From: Novosphingobium indicum
Lineage (GTDB): Bacteria; Pseudomonadota; Alphaproteobacteria; Sphingomonadales; Sphingomonadaceae
Length of the DNA: 64,000 bases
Assembly (NCBI RefSeq): GCF_014645195.1
Contig: NZ_BMLK01000002.1
Coordinates: forward strand, 124,001 to 188,000
Direction: 5' to 3'
In this document: in pieces, positions 7,839 to 17,772 of the stretch
How positions within the stretch are numbered: the stretch's first letter is position 1
Layout of the letters: each line of letters starts with the position of its first letter
The notes under the pieces: generated by a model
Database searches by the model: none
What the model saw: the letters and a program-made list of their open reading frames with translations, nothing else
What the model was told of the DNA's origin: nothing
Program-made: the position numbers and the translations under genes

Positions 7839-10769
7839 ATGAAGAATTTCACGCGCGCCGCTCGCTCGCTCGCCTGCCTGCTTGTTCTCGCTCAGGTCCC
7901 GGCCCAGCCCGTTTTCGCTCAGGACACCGCTCAGGACGAAGCGGTGCCGCCCACGCTGCTGGCCGATCAACAGGAGCCCTGGCTCTACAAGAACAGCGAC
8001 GTTCCACACGACAAGGCATGGCACTTCGGCGAACTGGACAACGGCTTGCGCTATGCCGTTCGTAAGAACGGCGTGCCGCCGGGGCAGGTCTCGATCCGCA
8101 TCCGCGTCGATGCCGGTTCGCTTTACGAAGCCGATTCCGAACGCGGCTATGCGCACCTGCTGGAACACATGCTGTTCCGTCAGTCGAAGTATCTCGCGGA
8201 AGGTACGGCGATCGCGGCGTTTCAGCGCCTCGGCGCGACGTTTGGCAGCGACACCAACGCGCAGACCACCACCACCCAGACGGTATTCCAGCTCGACCTG
8301 CCCAATGCCACGCCGGCATCGCTGGACGAAACCTTCAAGCTGCTTTCGGGCATGGTGACCGCACCGACGCTGTCTGGTTCCAACCTCAAGCAGGATCTGC
8401 CGATCGTGATGGCCGAAATGCGCGAGCGGGGCGGGGCTGCCAAGCGCGTGCAGGACGCGATGCAGCAGGTGTTCTACGCCGGACAGCCGCTGGCGGAGCG
8501 CGAGCCGATCGGTACGGTCGAGACGCTGACTTCGGCGACACCCAAGTCGGTCCGCGCCTTCTACGAGCGCTGGTACCGGCCCGACAATGCGACCGTGATC
8601 GTTGCGGGCGATGCCGATCCGGCGATGCTCGAATCCTACGTGCGAAAGTGGTTCGGCGACTGGAAGGTCTCGGGCGACAAGACACCGGCGCCCAGCTTCG
8701 GCGATCCCGTGGCGCCCAAGAGTGCCGATCCCGAAAACCCCGTCGGGGAAACGCGGGTGCTGGTCGAGCCCGATCTGCCGTCGACGCTGATGTACGGCAT
8801 TCTGCGGCCCTGGCGTCAGGTGGACGACACCATCGTCTACAATCAGGGGCTGATGACGGACTCGATTGCCCAGGCGATTATCAATCGCCGGCTCGAGACC
8901 AAGGCGCGTGCCGGTGGCAGCTTCCTCTCCGCATCGGTCAACCAGAAGGACGTTTCCCGTTCGGCGGATGCCACATTCGTGACGGTCACGCCGCTGGGCG
9001 ATGACTGGAAGGCGGCGCTGCACGATGTGCGTGCCGTGATTGCCGACGCCGTGTCGCGCCCGCCGACGCAGGAAGAGATTGACCGCGAAGTTGCCGAACT
9101 CGATGTCGCGTTCCAGGTCCCCGTCGAACAGCAGCGCATCCTGCCCGGATCGAAGCTTGCCGACGATCTCGTGAACGCGCTGGATATCCGCGAGACGGTG
9201 GCCGCGCCCGACGATGTGTTGCGCATTTTCCGGGAATCGAAGCCTTTGTTCACGCCCGCGGCGGTGCTCGAGCACACCCGCAAGCTCTTCACCGGAACCG
9301 TGAAGCGCGCGCTGTTTACCGTGCAGAAGCCCGGCGAAGTGAGCGACCAGCAGCTTCATCATGCGCTGGCGGAACCGGTAAAGCCCGACCAGACCATCCG
9401 CATGGCGGCGGAAGCCAAGCCGGTTTCGTTCGACAAGCTGCCGGCGATCGGAACGCCGTCCGAACCGGTGGTCGATGCGCCGACCGGGCTGCTCGACATC
9501 GAACAACTGTCGTTTGAGAATGGGGTTAAGGTTTTGCTCTGGCCGGTCGCCGAGGAACCGGGCCGCGTTATGGTCAAGGTGCGCTTCGGCGGCGGCTATC
9601 GGTCGATCGATCCCAAGGACGCGCCCTATATTGCACTGGGTCAGTATGCGCTGGTCGGGTCCGGGCTGGCGACGCTGGGACAGGAAGACCTCGACCGTAT
9701 CGCCACCGGTCGCAAGATGGGGTTCAATTTCGACATCCAGGACGCGACATTCCAGCTCTCGGCCGAAACCCGGCCGCAGGATCTCGCCGATCAGCTCTAT
9801 CTCTTCGCGGCCAAGCTCGATCTTCCCAAGTGGGACGTGAATCCCTTCATGCGCGCCAAGGCGGCGGCGAAGATCCAGTACGATACCTTCGCTACCTCAC
9901 CGCAGGGCGTGCTCAACCGCGACCTGCAGTACTACCAGCGCGGCGAGGATCCTCGCTTCGCGACGCCGACGCCCGAAGACATCGAGGCGACGACGCCGGA
10001 AGGTTTCAAACGCGTGTGGAGCAAGGCGCTGTCGCAGGGCCCGGTCGAAGTCCAGATTTTCGGCGATTTCGACAAGGCGAAGGCCATTGCCGCGCTTGAA
10101 AAGACCTTCGGTGCGCTCAAGCCGCGCTTGCCCGCGCCCTCGACGGCGAACGTGGCTGAAGTTCAGGTGCCCAAGCCTTCGGACAAGCCGGTCGTGCTAC
10201 ATCACCACGGTGATCCCGATCAGGCCGCAGCGGTGATCTCCTGGCCGACGGGCGGCGGTTCGCTGGGCATCCATGAATCGCGCCAGCTCGAAATCCTCAC
10301 GCAACTCTTCACCAACCGTCTGCTCGATGCCGTTCGTGAGAAGCTGGGCGTATCCTATGCGCCCTATGTGTTCTCGACCTGGCCGGTGGATCTGCAGGCG
10401 GGCGGTTCGATCACGGCGATGGCACAGCTCGATCCCAAGTCGGTGCCGGTGTTCTTCCAGACTGCCGATGAAATTGCCGAGGACCTGATTGCCAATCCGC
10501 CCACGGCTGATGAACTCGAACTGGTCACCGAACCGCTGCGCCAGCAGGTCACGCGGGCCGCGTCGAGCACCTCGTTCTTCATGAGCCAGCTCGAAGGGGC
10601 GACCAGCGATCCGTCCCGCATCGGCAGCGTGCGTTCGGTCCTCAGCGACTATACGGTGACCACGCCGCAGAAGATGCAGGAACTTGCCGCGCGCTATCTG
10701 GGACAGGACAATTCCTGGCGCCTCGAGGTCGTGCCCGAGAACGCCAAGGCGAACGTCGCGACACGGTAG
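7839..10769 (+). CDS. M16 zinc metallopeptidase, exported
   Basis: This 976-residue protein begins with a probable signal peptide (MKNFTRAARS then a hydrophobic core ending FAQD). The inverted zinc motif HLLEH spans residues 106-110 in the first peptidase domain. The second half repeats the fold without that motif, as in pitrilysin-like proteins. It likely degrades peptides in the periplasm or is membrane-associated. The start was placed at the signal peptide; an upstream in-frame start is less likely because it would precede the signal sequence by 25 residues. Confidence 0.9.
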   Translation: MKNFTRAARSLACLLVLAQVPAQPVFAQDTAQDEAVPPTLLADQQEPWLYKNSDVPHDKAWHFGELDNGLRYAVRKNGVPPGQVSIRIRVDAGSLYEADSERGYAHLLEHMLFRQSKYLAEGTAIAAFQRLGATFGSDTNAQTTTTQTVFQLDLPNATPASLDETFKLLSGMVTAPTLSGSNLKQDLPIVMAEMRERGGAAKRVQDAMQQVFYAGQPLAEREPIGTVETLTSATPKSVRAFYERWYRPDNATVIVAGDADPAMLESYVRKWFGDWKVSGDKTPAPSFGDPVAPKSADPENPVGETRVLVEPDLPSTLMYGILRPWRQVDDTIVYNQGLMTDSIAQAIINRRLETKARAGGSFLSASVNQKDVSRSADATFVTVTPLGDDWKAALHDVRAVIADAVSRPPTQEEIDREVAELDVAFQVPVEQQRILPGSKLADDLVNALDIRETVAAPDDVLRIFRESKPLFTPAAVLEHTRKLFTGTVKRALFTVQKPGEVSDQQLHHALAEPVKPDQTIRMAAEAKPVSFDKLPAIGTPSEPVVDAPTGLLDIEQLSFENGVKVLLWPVAEEPGRVMVKVRFGGGYRSIDPKDAPYIALGQYALVGSGLATLGQEDLDRIATGRKMGFNFDIQDATFQLSAETRPQDLADQLYLFAAKLDLPKWDVNPFMRAKAAAKIQYDTFATSPQGVLNRDLQYYQRGEDPRFATPTPEDIEATTPEGFKRVWSKALSQGPVEVQIFGDFDKAKAIAALEKTFGALKPRLPAPSTANVAEVQVPKPSDKPVVLHHHGDPDQAAAVISWPTGGGSLGIHESRQLEILTQLFTNRLLDAVREKLGVSYAPYVFSTWPVDLQAGGSITAMAQLDPKSVPVFFQTADEIAEDLIANPPTADELELVTEPLRQQVTRAASSTSFFMSQLEGATSDPSRIGSVRSVLSDYTVTTPQKMQELAARYLGQDNSWRLEVVPENAKANVATR

Positions 10770-10922
10770 TTTCCTTTTACGAAACAGCCTCCTGAGGTCT
10801 CTGGGCGCAATCGATCAGTGTGATCGGGCAATGCGGCTTTGCAAAAATTGCCCGCGAGCGCTAAGGGAGCGCCCCTTGTTTCTGTCCGGCGCTCTGCGTG
10901 CCGGGACGTAGGAGTAAAAGAA

Positions 10923-12296
10923 GTGGCTAGCAATTGGACCCCGGACGGCTGGAAAGCGCAGGAAGCGCGCCACCTTCCGGAATATGGCGATGCGGAAAAG
11001 CTGAGCGAGGTCGAGGCCACGCTCGCAAAGTATCCGCCGCTGGTCTTTGCGGGCGAGGCGCGCGAACTCAAGAAGGACCTGGCCGAAGTGGCCGAGGGTC
11101 GCGGTTTCCTGCTTCAGGGTGGCGACTGCGCCGAGAGCTTCGCCGAATTCCATCCGGACAACATCCGCGACACGTTCCGCGTGCTGCTGCAGATGGCAGT
11201 CGTTCTGACTTTCGCCAGCAAGCAGCCGGTCGTGAAGGTCGGCCGCATGGCTGGCCAGTTCGCCAAGCCGCGCTCGGCCCCGACCGAGAAGCAGGGCGAT
11301 CTGGAAGTGCCCAGCTACTTCGGCGACATCATCAACGGGATCGAGTTCGGCGAGGAAACGCGCCGTAACGATCCCGAGCGCATGCTTCGCGCCTATGGCC
11401 AGTCGGCGGCGACGCTGAACCTCCTTCGCGCTTTTGCGACCGGCGGCTATGCCAACTTGCGCCAGGTCCACCAGTGGACACTCGAGCACATCGGCCGCAG
11501 CCCTTGGGGCGAGAAGTTCTCACAGATGGCTGACCGCATCGGCGAGGCGCTCGAATTCATGGCCGCCTGCGGTGTCGATCCGGAAACCGTGCCGCAACTG
11601 CAGGGCACCAGCTTCTACACCAGTCACGAAGCGCTCTTGCTGCCCTATGAGGAGGCGCTTACCCGTCGGGATTCGCTGACCGGCGATTGGTACGACTGTT
11701 CCGCGCACATGCTGTGGATCGGCGACCGCACCCGCTTCGAGGGATCGGCTCATGTCGAGTTCCTGCGCGGTGTCGGCAATCCGATCGGCATGAAGTGCGG
11801 CCCAAGCCTCGAGCCCGACGCGCTGCTGCGCATGCTCGACACGCTCAATCCCTCGCGCGAGGCGGGCCGCATCACCCTGATCAGCCGCTTTGGCCACGAG
11901 AAGGTGGAAGCGGGCCTGCCCAAGCTGGTGCGCGCCGTGAAGGCGGAAGGGCATCCCGTCGTCTGGTCGTGCGATCCGATGCACGGGAATGTCATCAAGA
12001 CGGACTCGGGCCTCAAGACCCGCCCGTTCGACCGCATCCTGTCCGAAGTGCGCGGCTTCTTTGCGGTGCACCGGGCCGAAGGCACGCACGCAGGCGGCAT
12101 CCACATCGAGATGACCGGCCAGGACGTGACCGAATGCACCGGCGGCGCCATTGCCATCACCGACGAGCGTCTGGGCGATCGCTACCACACGCATTGCGAT
12201 CCCCGCCTCAACGGCGCGCAGTCTATCGAACTCGCGTTCGAGATGGCCGACCTGCTCAACCTCGAGGCGAACGAGCGGCACAAGCAGGCCGCCTGA
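10923..12296 (+). CDS. Class II 3-deoxy-7-phosphoheptulonate synthase
   Basis: This 457-residue protein matches the plant-type (class II) DAHP synthase, which condenses phosphoenolpyruvate and erythrose 4-phosphate to start the shikimate pathway. Recognisable blocks are [41 protein letters not shown]-like [11 protein letters not shown], and WSCDPMHGN near the C-terminal part. The start is a GTG behind a TAGGAG site; the alternative upstream ATG is out of the conserved region. A strong hairpin follows the gene. Confidence 0.93.
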   Translation: MASNWTPDGWKAQEARHLPEYGDAEKLSEVEATLAKYPPLVFAGEARELKKDLAEVAEGRGFLLQGGDCAESFAEFHPDNIRDTFRVLLQMAVVLTFASKQPVVKVGRMAGQFAKPRSAPTEKQGDLEVPSYFGDIINGIEFGEETRRNDPERMLRAYGQSAATLNLLRAFATGGYANLRQVHQWTLEHIGRSPWGEKFSQMADRIGEALEFMAACGVDPETVPQLQGTSFYTSHEALLLPYEEALTRRDSLTGDWYDCSAHMLWIGDRTRFEGSAHVEFLRGVGNPIGMKCGPSLEPDALLRMLDTLNPSREAGRITLISRFGHEKVEAGLPKLVRAVKAEGHPVVWSCDPMHGNVIKTDSGLKTRPFDRILSEVRGFFAVHRAEGTHAGGIHIEMTGQDVTECTGGAIAITDERLGDRYHTHCDPRLNGAQSIELAFEMADLLNLEANERHKQAA

Positions 12297-12317
12297 TTTC
12301 GCAGGGCGAATAAAGAC

Positions 12318-12356
12318 AAGAAGGGCGCGGGGAGTATGCCTTCCCGCGCCCTTCTT
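12318..12356 (+). terminator. Terminator hairpin after DAHP synthase
   Basis: AAGAAGGGCGCGGG pairs perfectly with CCCGCGCCCTTCTT across an 11-base loop, 21 bases after the stop codon. The downstream T-run is short (CTTG), so it is a GC-rich, possibly bidirectional, intrinsic terminator. Confidence 0.75.
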
Positions 12357-12427
12357 CTTGTCCGGTGCTTGCCCCCGCTCAAAACCTGTTGCACGATCCG
12401 GCGACGCTTCTGTCTGGGAGAGGTGTG

Positions 12428-13204
12428 ATGCAGGTGGGCGAACAGGTACAACTCGCGCCCGTCACGGTGGCCAGCGATCTCGGGGTGCGCGATCTTCGCG
12501 CGGCGCTGGCGGCAGGGTGGCGCGACTTCACGGCATGTCCGGTTTACGGGCTGTTCTTTGGTGCAATCTATGTGGTTGCCGGGCTTTTTCTCTATTATGC
12601 GCTGTTCAATTGGGGCGCGGTGGTCTGGCTGATCCCGGCGGCGGCAGGGTTCCCTCTTCTGGCGCCGTTCGTGGCCGTGGGCCTTTACGAAGTGAGCCGG
12701 CGGCGTGAGCTGGGCCAGCCGATGTCGTGGTCGGTCGTCCTGGGTGCGCTGCGCGGGCGCGGGGACGAACAGATCCTCAGCATGGGCGTGATCGTGTTCG
12801 TCGCCTTCGGGTTCTGGCTGATGATTGCGCACGGCATTTTCGCCGTATTCATGGCGGAATCGGGGATCGGCTCGGAATCGCTGGCCTTGTTCACCACAAC
12901 GGCGGGGATCATGATGCTCGCCGTCGGCACCATTGTCGGCGCGGTCATGGCGCTGGCCTTCTTCTCGATCACCGTGATGAGCCTGCCGATGCTGGTGGAC
13001 CGCGAGGCGGACTTTCTTACAGCGATCATCGTCAGTCTGGGCGCTGTGCGCTCAAACCGCTTCGTCATGGTGACTTGGGCGGTGTGGATCGCGATCGGTC
13101 TGTTCATTGCCATGCTGCCGCTGTTTCTCGGCTTGCTGGTTGCGCTGCCCGTGTTCGGTCATGCGACGTGGCACCTGTATCGCCGGGCCGTGCAGGGCAC
13201 CTGA
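12428..13204 (+). CDS. DUF2189-type integral membrane protein
   Basis: This 258-residue protein contains about six hydrophobic segments, in a pattern seen in DUF2189 membrane proteins of alphaproteobacteria: GWRDFTACPVYGLFFG near residue 40, then paired hydrophobic blocks. The ATG after GGGAGAGGTGTG was chosen; a longer in-frame start overlaps the preceding terminator region. No transport or enzymatic motif is visible. It sits alone between the DAHP synthase terminator and the CocE-type hydrolase gene. Function unknown. Confidence 0.8.
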   Translation: MQVGEQVQLAPVTVASDLGVRDLRAALAAGWRDFTACPVYGLFFGAIYVVAGLFLYYALFNWGAVVWLIPAAAGFPLLAPFVAVGLYEVSRRRELGQPMSWSVVLGALRGRGDEQILSMGVIVFVAFGFWLMIAHGIFAVFMAESGIGSESLALFTTTAGIMMLAVGTIVGAVMALAFFSITVMSLPMLVDREADFLTAIIVSLGAVRSNRFVMVTWAVWIAIGLFIAMLPLFLGLLVALPVFGHATWHLYRRAVQGT

Positions 13205-13295
13205 CCCTTTCGAAAAAAAGCATTCCTGAAAGCCCGGTGTGCGCATTTTGCGTGCCCGGCTTGACCGCGCCCCATGCCCGCGCCACCGAAGGCGC

Positions 13296-15182
13296 ATGAA
13301 TCACCGCACGATTGCCGCGACCCTTTGTCTCGCGATTTCCGCCACCGCCGTTACCCATGCCGCGGTTCCCACCGACACCATGATGAACGAGCAGGTCGAA
13401 TCCTACGACTGGGTTCTTCCGCATGCTGACTTCGTGCGGCGCGAAGTGATGATCCCGATGCGCGACGGGACCAAGCTCTACACCGTCATCGTCTTCCGCA
13501 AGGGAACGCAGGACGCGCCGATCCTGCTCAGCCGCACACCCTACAACGCGCAGCGCATGACCACGCGCAACCGCAGCCAGAAGATCGAGGAGATCCTTCC
13601 AGTGATGGACAAGGAGTTCGTCAACGACGGCTATATCCGCGTTTATCAGGACGTGCGCGGTCTCGACCGGTCGGAAGGCGAATACGTGATGAACCGGCCG
13701 CTGCGCGGACCGCTCAATCCGACCGAAGTCGATCACGCCACCGACGCCTATGACACGATCGACTGGCTGGTGAAGAACGTGAAGGAATCGAACGGGAAGG
13801 TCGGGATCACCGGGTCTTCCTATCTCGGTTTCACCTCGCTGATGGCGCTGGTCGATCCGCACCCGGCGCTGAAGGCCGCCGTCCCGCAAAGCCCCATGGT
13901 CGACGGCTGGATGGGCGACGACTGGTTCCACAACGGCGCGTTCCGCACCTTCGGGTTCGACTACGATCTGGGCCAGACGGTGAAGGAAGGCGGCGGCGCT
14001 GTGCCCAAGGGGACCGGCGATGAGTATACGGCCTACCTCGAGGCCGTGTCGGCAATGGAATACGCCAAGGCCTATGGTCTGCTGAAGTTGCCGGTCGTGC
14101 GCAAGATGCTGGAGCACCCCATGTACGATGCTTGGTGGCAGGGCCAGGCCGTCGACAAGCTGCTCGCCAAGCGCAAGCTGACCGTGCCGACCATGCTCGT
14201 CGTCGGCCAATGGGACCAGGAAGACAGCTACGGCGCCCCGGCGGTCTACAAGGCGCTGGAGCCGCAGGATACGAACAACGACATGGTCAGTCTGGTGATC
14301 GGGCCGTGGCGTCACTCCCAGGTGAACTACGAAGGCCGCGAACTCGGCCCGCTCAAGTTCGAGGGCGATACCGCGCTGCAGTTCCGCCAGCGCTGGATGA
14401 AACCGTTCCTCGACTGCCATCTCAAGACCGATGCGCCCAAGTGCGACACGCCGCCGGTACTGACTTACGCCACCGGCAGTGACCATTGGGAAGTCGCGCA
14501 GAAGTGGCCCGATGGGAACTACAAGCCGCTCTATCTGGCCGGGAACTTCGACCTTTCGTGGAGCAAGCCGGCCGAGGGCAGCGACAGCTATGTGTCCGAT
14601 CCTGCCAAGCCCGTGCCGATGCTGCCGCGCCCGATCCACATGGAAGGCGACGAGTGGCGCGAGTGGCTGGTGCACGACCAGCGCTTCGTGGACGGGCGCC
14701 CGGACGTGCTGAGCTACACCAGCGGCGTGCTCGACAAGCCGGTCCACATCAAGGGGGCACCCAGGGTGGACTTGCGCGCCGCGACGACCGGACGCGACAG
14801 CGACTATGTCGTGAAGCTGATCGACGTCTATCCCGAGGAGAACTCGGCCGATCCGACGATGGCGGGATACCAGCTCGCGCTCGGCATCGAGATCTTCCGT
14901 GGCCGCTATGTCCATGGCTTCTCTAGCCCGGCACCGCTCGAACCGGGCAAGACTTATGCTTTCAAGTGGTCGCTGCCCAACGTCGATCACGTCTTCCTGC
15001 CGGGGCACAGGATCATGGTGCAGGTGCAGTCCACGCTGTTCCCGCTCTATGATCGCAACCCGCAGTCGTGGGTGCCATCGATCATGGAGGCGATGCCCAA
15101 GGACTATGTGAAGGCGACCGAAACCGTGCACTATGGCGGGGACGCGGCCAGCGCTGTCTGGCTGCCGATCGCCGAGGACTGA
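13296..15182 (+). CDS. CocE/NonD-family serine hydrolase, exported
   Basis: This 628-residue protein begins with a signal peptide (MNHRTIAATLCLAISATAV) and resembles CocE, alpha-amino-acid ester hydrolases and glutaryl-7-ACA acylases. The nucleophile motif GSSYLG puts the catalytic serine at S175. A Y within TPYN near residue 83 matches the oxyanion-hole tyrosine of the family, and a C-terminal jelly-roll (X-Pro dipeptidyl-peptidase C-terminal domain) follows. It probably hydrolyses an ester or amide in the periplasm. Its neighbours downstream are SDRs, so it could feed a catabolic pathway; the substrate is not inferable. Confidence 0.88.
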   Translation: MNHRTIAATLCLAISATAVTHAAVPTDTMMNEQVESYDWVLPHADFVRREVMIPMRDGTKLYTVIVFRKGTQDAPILLSRTPYNAQRMTTRNRSQKIEEILPVMDKEFVNDGYIRVYQDVRGLDRSEGEYVMNRPLRGPLNPTEVDHATDAYDTIDWLVKNVKESNGKVGITGSSYLGFTSLMALVDPHPALKAAVPQSPMVDGWMGDDWFHNGAFRTFGFDYDLGQTVKEGGGAVPKGTGDEYTAYLEAVSAMEYAKAYGLLKLPVVRKMLEHPMYDAWWQGQAVDKLLAKRKLTVPTMLVVGQWDQEDSYGAPAVYKALEPQDTNNDMVSLVIGPWRHSQVNYEGRELGPLKFEGDTALQFRQRWMKPFLDCHLKTDAPKCDTPPVLTYATGSDHWEVAQKWPDGNYKPLYLAGNFDLSWSKPAEGSDSYVSDPAKPVPMLPRPIHMEGDEWREWLVHDQRFVDGRPDVLSYTSGVLDKPVHIKGAPRVDLRAATTGRDSDYVVKLIDVYPEENSADPTMAGYQLALGIEIFRGRYVHGFSSPAPLEPGKTYAFKWSLPNVDHVFLPGHRIMVQVQSTLFPLYDRNPQSWVPSIMEAMPKDYVKATETVHYGGDAASAVWLPIAED

Positions 15183-15223
15183 GAAGGAACACTTCCCGGT
15201 CGGCTGGAGAGAGGACCGGGAAG

Positions 15224-16009
15224 ATGGACTTTGAACGTTACGGACCCTGGGCGCTTGTCGTCGGCGGGTCGGAAGGTGTCGGCGCCGAATGCGCGCGGCA
15301 ACTGGCTGCAGACGGCTTCGATCTGGTGCTGACCGCGCGCAAGCTGGAGCCGCTCGAGGCGCTGGCCCACGAATTGCGCGAGACCGGGCGGCGCGTGCGC
15401 ATCGTCAGTGCCGACCTGTCGCACGGCGACGTACTCGCCCGCGTGCGTGAAGCAACCGACGACATCGAGATCGGGCTGTTGGTCTACAACGCCGGGGCCA
15501 ACAACACGCGCGGCAACTTCGTAGATCTGCCCGCGGATGTGACGCGCTCGGTCATTGCCATCAACGTGGTCGGGCAGACCGAATTTGCGCGGCACTACGG
15601 CGCGCTGATGAAGCAGCGGGGCAGGGGCGGCATCATCCTGACCGGGTCGCTCTCCGGCTACATGGGCTCGCCTTCGCTGGCGACCTATACCGCTGCCAAG
15701 GCCTTCAGCCGGACTTTCACCGAAGCGCTGTGGGCGGAATGTTCGGCATTCGGTGTCGACGTGCTCCATTTCGTGATCGGCTTTACCGCCACGCCGGCGA
15801 TGGAGCGGCTGGGCATCGACACGTCCAAGGCCGAGGACCCCGCCTCCGTCGCGCGAAAGGCACTGGCGAACCTCACCAATGGACCAGTCGTGATCGCGGG
15901 TGGTGAGGATAATCTGGAGCGGGCGCGCCAGCGTTCGGTCATCGATGGGCGCGGCGAGGCTATCCGCGCCATGGCGACACCTTCACGGGAGGCAATACTC
16001 AAGACATGA
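15224..16009 (+). CDS. Short-chain dehydrogenase/reductase
   Basis: This 261-residue SDR has a slightly unusual cofactor loop, GGSEGVG instead of TGxxxGxG, plus the NAG-type NAGANN motif and the catalytic pair S...YTAAK. It starts 41 bases after the CocE gene and overlaps the next SDR by 4 bases, so these form one unit with the following flavoprotein and amidohydrolase genes. It likely oxidises an alcohol or reduces a ketone in the pathway encoded here; the substrate is unknown. Confidence 0.88.
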   Translation: MDFERYGPWALVVGGSEGVGAECARQLAADGFDLVLTARKLEPLEALAHELRETGRRVRIVSADLSHGDVLARVREATDDIEIGLLVYNAGANNTRGNFVDLPADVTRSVIAINVVGQTEFARHYGALMKQRGRGGIILTGSLSGYMGSPSLATYTAAKAFSRTFTEALWAECSAFGVDVLHFVIGFTATPAMERLGIDTSKAEDPASVARKALANLTNGPVVIAGGEDNLERARQRSVIDGRGEAIRAMATPSREAILKT

Positions 16010-16755
16010 GCGGACTATTCGATCTCACCGGGCGCGTCGCGCTCGTCACCGGCGGGGCCAGCGGCATCGGTGTCGGCATCTGCGAACTGCTGACCGAGGC
16101 AGGCGCGACGGTCGTCATCGCCGACCGCGACGAGGCGGGTGCCAGGGCGCAGATCGACGCCGGCGCTGCTGCCGATTTCGTGGCGGTGGATCTCACCGAC
16201 GAGGCATCGATCGTCGGCGCCTGTGCGGAAGCGGTCATGCGGCATGGCGCACCGTGGCTGCTGGTGAACAATGCGGGCCTGCAGCACCGCGAAATGCTGC
16301 TCGAAGGCACCGTCGAGCACTGGGAGCGGATCAATAATGTAAACGCCCGCGGACCGTTTCTGATGATCCGCGAGGTGGCGCAGGCGATGATCGCCAAGGG
16401 TGAGGGCGGCCGCATCGTCAATTGCGCCTCGTCCGGACTGGTCGGCCAGTTCGTGCAGGGGCTGGCCGCCTACATGGCTTCGAAGGGCGCGGTCGCCGCG
16501 CTCACCACAAGCGCGGCGTTCGAACTCGCCGAGCATGGCATTACGGTCAACACCGTGCTGCCCGGCGGTGTCGGAACCCCCGGTGCCATCGGCGCGGAGG
16601 GGCCTCCACCGGTAGGGCCGGGCAACCGCAAGCCACCGCTGGGCCATTGCAGCCCGCGCGATATCGCCTCCGCCGTGCTGTACTTCGCGACGCCGATGGC
16701 GCGACTGGTGACCAATCAGGTGCTCGCCGTCGATGGCGGCTTCACGGTGAGCTGA
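16006..16755 (+). CDS. Short-chain dehydrogenase/reductase
   Basis: This 249-residue classical SDR shows the complete set of motifs: TGGASGIG for cofactor binding, NNAG, the catalytic serine in VNCASSG, and YMASK. Its C-terminus ends with the usual VDGGFTVS. It overlaps the preceding SDR by 4 bases (ATGA), which indicates co-translation, and is followed after 13 bases by the flavoprotein gene. The two SDRs are not close paralogues. Substrate unknown. Confidence 0.9.
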   Translation: MSGLFDLTGRVALVTGGASGIGVGICELLTEAGATVVIADRDEAGARAQIDAGAAADFVAVDLTDEASIVGACAEAVMRHGAPWLLVNNAGLQHREMLLEGTVEHWERINNVNARGPFLMIREVAQAMIAKGEGGRIVNCASSGLVGQFVQGLAAYMASKGAVAALTTSAAFELAEHGITVNTVLPGGVGTPGAIGAEGPPPVGPGNRKPPLGHCSPRDIASAVLYFATPMARLVTNQVLAVDGGFTVS

Positions 16756-16768
16756 GGGGCGATTTGCA

Positions 16769-17761
16769 ATGGCCTTGCCCGAGAGGATCCGAAAGAACCT
16801 GACCCTGCCGGCCTTTGCTGCGCCGATGTTTCTCGTCAGCGGGACCGACCTTGCCATTGCCTGCTGCAAGGCGGGCATCATCGGCTCGCTCACCCGCAAC
16901 CACTGCCGCGACATCGAGGAACTGGAAGCGCAGCTTCGCACCGTTCGCGAGGCGTTGGACCGCTTTGCGGACGAAGCGCCGGGCTATCCGGTCGGTCCGC
17001 TGGCCGTGAATATCTCGCCCACCTTCTCGCAGGAGGAGTTTCGCGCGCATCTGGACCTGTGCCGTCGGTACGGGGTGGAGATCATCGTCACCTCGGTCGG
17101 CAATCCCACCGTGAATGCGCCGCTGGTGCAGGAGTACGGGCTGCTGCATTTCCATGACGCCACGACCATCCGCTTTGCCGAGAAGGCAGCGGCTGCCGGC
17201 GCGGACGGGATCGTCTGCATCGGTGCGGGCGGCGGCGGGCATGCCGGGATCATCAGCCATCTCGCTTTCGTCCCGCAGGTGCGGGCGATGTTCGACGGGA
17301 CGATCGTGATGGCAGGCGCCATTTCCACGGGCTCCGCGATCCGTGCAGCGGAAGTGCTGGGCGCCGATCTGGCCTATGTCGGGACGCGCATGATCGCCAC
17401 GCGCGAGTCCGCCGCGCCCGATCCTTACAAGGCGATGCTGGTATCGGGCGGCGTGACCGATGTGCTTTATACCCGCGGCGTCAACGGGCTGCCAGCAAGC
17501 TGGCTCAAGCAATCGCTGCGTGAGGCGGGTCTCGATCCCGACAATCTGTTCCAGCCCGAGGGGCGCAGTACCGGCCACTTGCCGCCGGACAAAACGCCCT
17601 GGCGCGACATCTGGAGCGGCGGGCAGGGCATCGGCCTGATCGACGATGTGCCTCCGGTCGCGGACCTCGTGGAGCGGCTGCAGCGCGAATACGTCGCCGC
17701 ATGCCGCGTTCCCGACAGCGCTGAGGCGGCTCTGGCCGCCCTGGATCGCAAAGCCCGATAA
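16769..17761 (+). CDS. Nitronate monooxygenase-like flavoprotein
   Basis: This 330-residue protein belongs to the NPD/YrpB family of FMN-dependent TIM-barrel enzymes (2-nitropropane dioxygenase, FabK-like). Diagnostic stretches are the N-terminal LPAFAAPMFLVSG, the FMN-binding GAGGGGHAG around residues 150-158, and AGAISTGSAIRAAEVLGADLAYVGTRM. In catabolic operons such proteins often act as enoyl reductases or nitronate monooxygenases. It sits between an SDR and an amidohydrolase. Confidence 0.88.
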   Translation: MALPERIRKNLTLPAFAAPMFLVSGTDLAIACCKAGIIGSLTRNHCRDIEELEAQLRTVREALDRFADEAPGYPVGPLAVNISPTFSQEEFRAHLDLCRRYGVEIIVTSVGNPTVNAPLVQEYGLLHFHDATTIRFAEKAAAAGADGIVCIGAGGGGHAGIISHLAFVPQVRAMFDGTIVMAGAISTGSAIRAAEVLGADLAYVGTRMIATRESAAPDPYKAMLVSGGVTDVLYTRGVNGLPASWLKQSLREAGLDPDNLFQPEGRSTGHLPPDKTPWRDIWSGGQGIGLIDDVPPVADLVERLQREYVAACRVPDSAEAALAALDRKAR

Positions 17762-17772
17762 GGAGGTACACG

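Noticed and set aside
7809..9506. Long open frame antisense to the M16 peptidase gene
   Set aside because: It is a shadow frame in GC-rich coding sequence; the plus-strand peptidase has a signal peptide and zinc motif.
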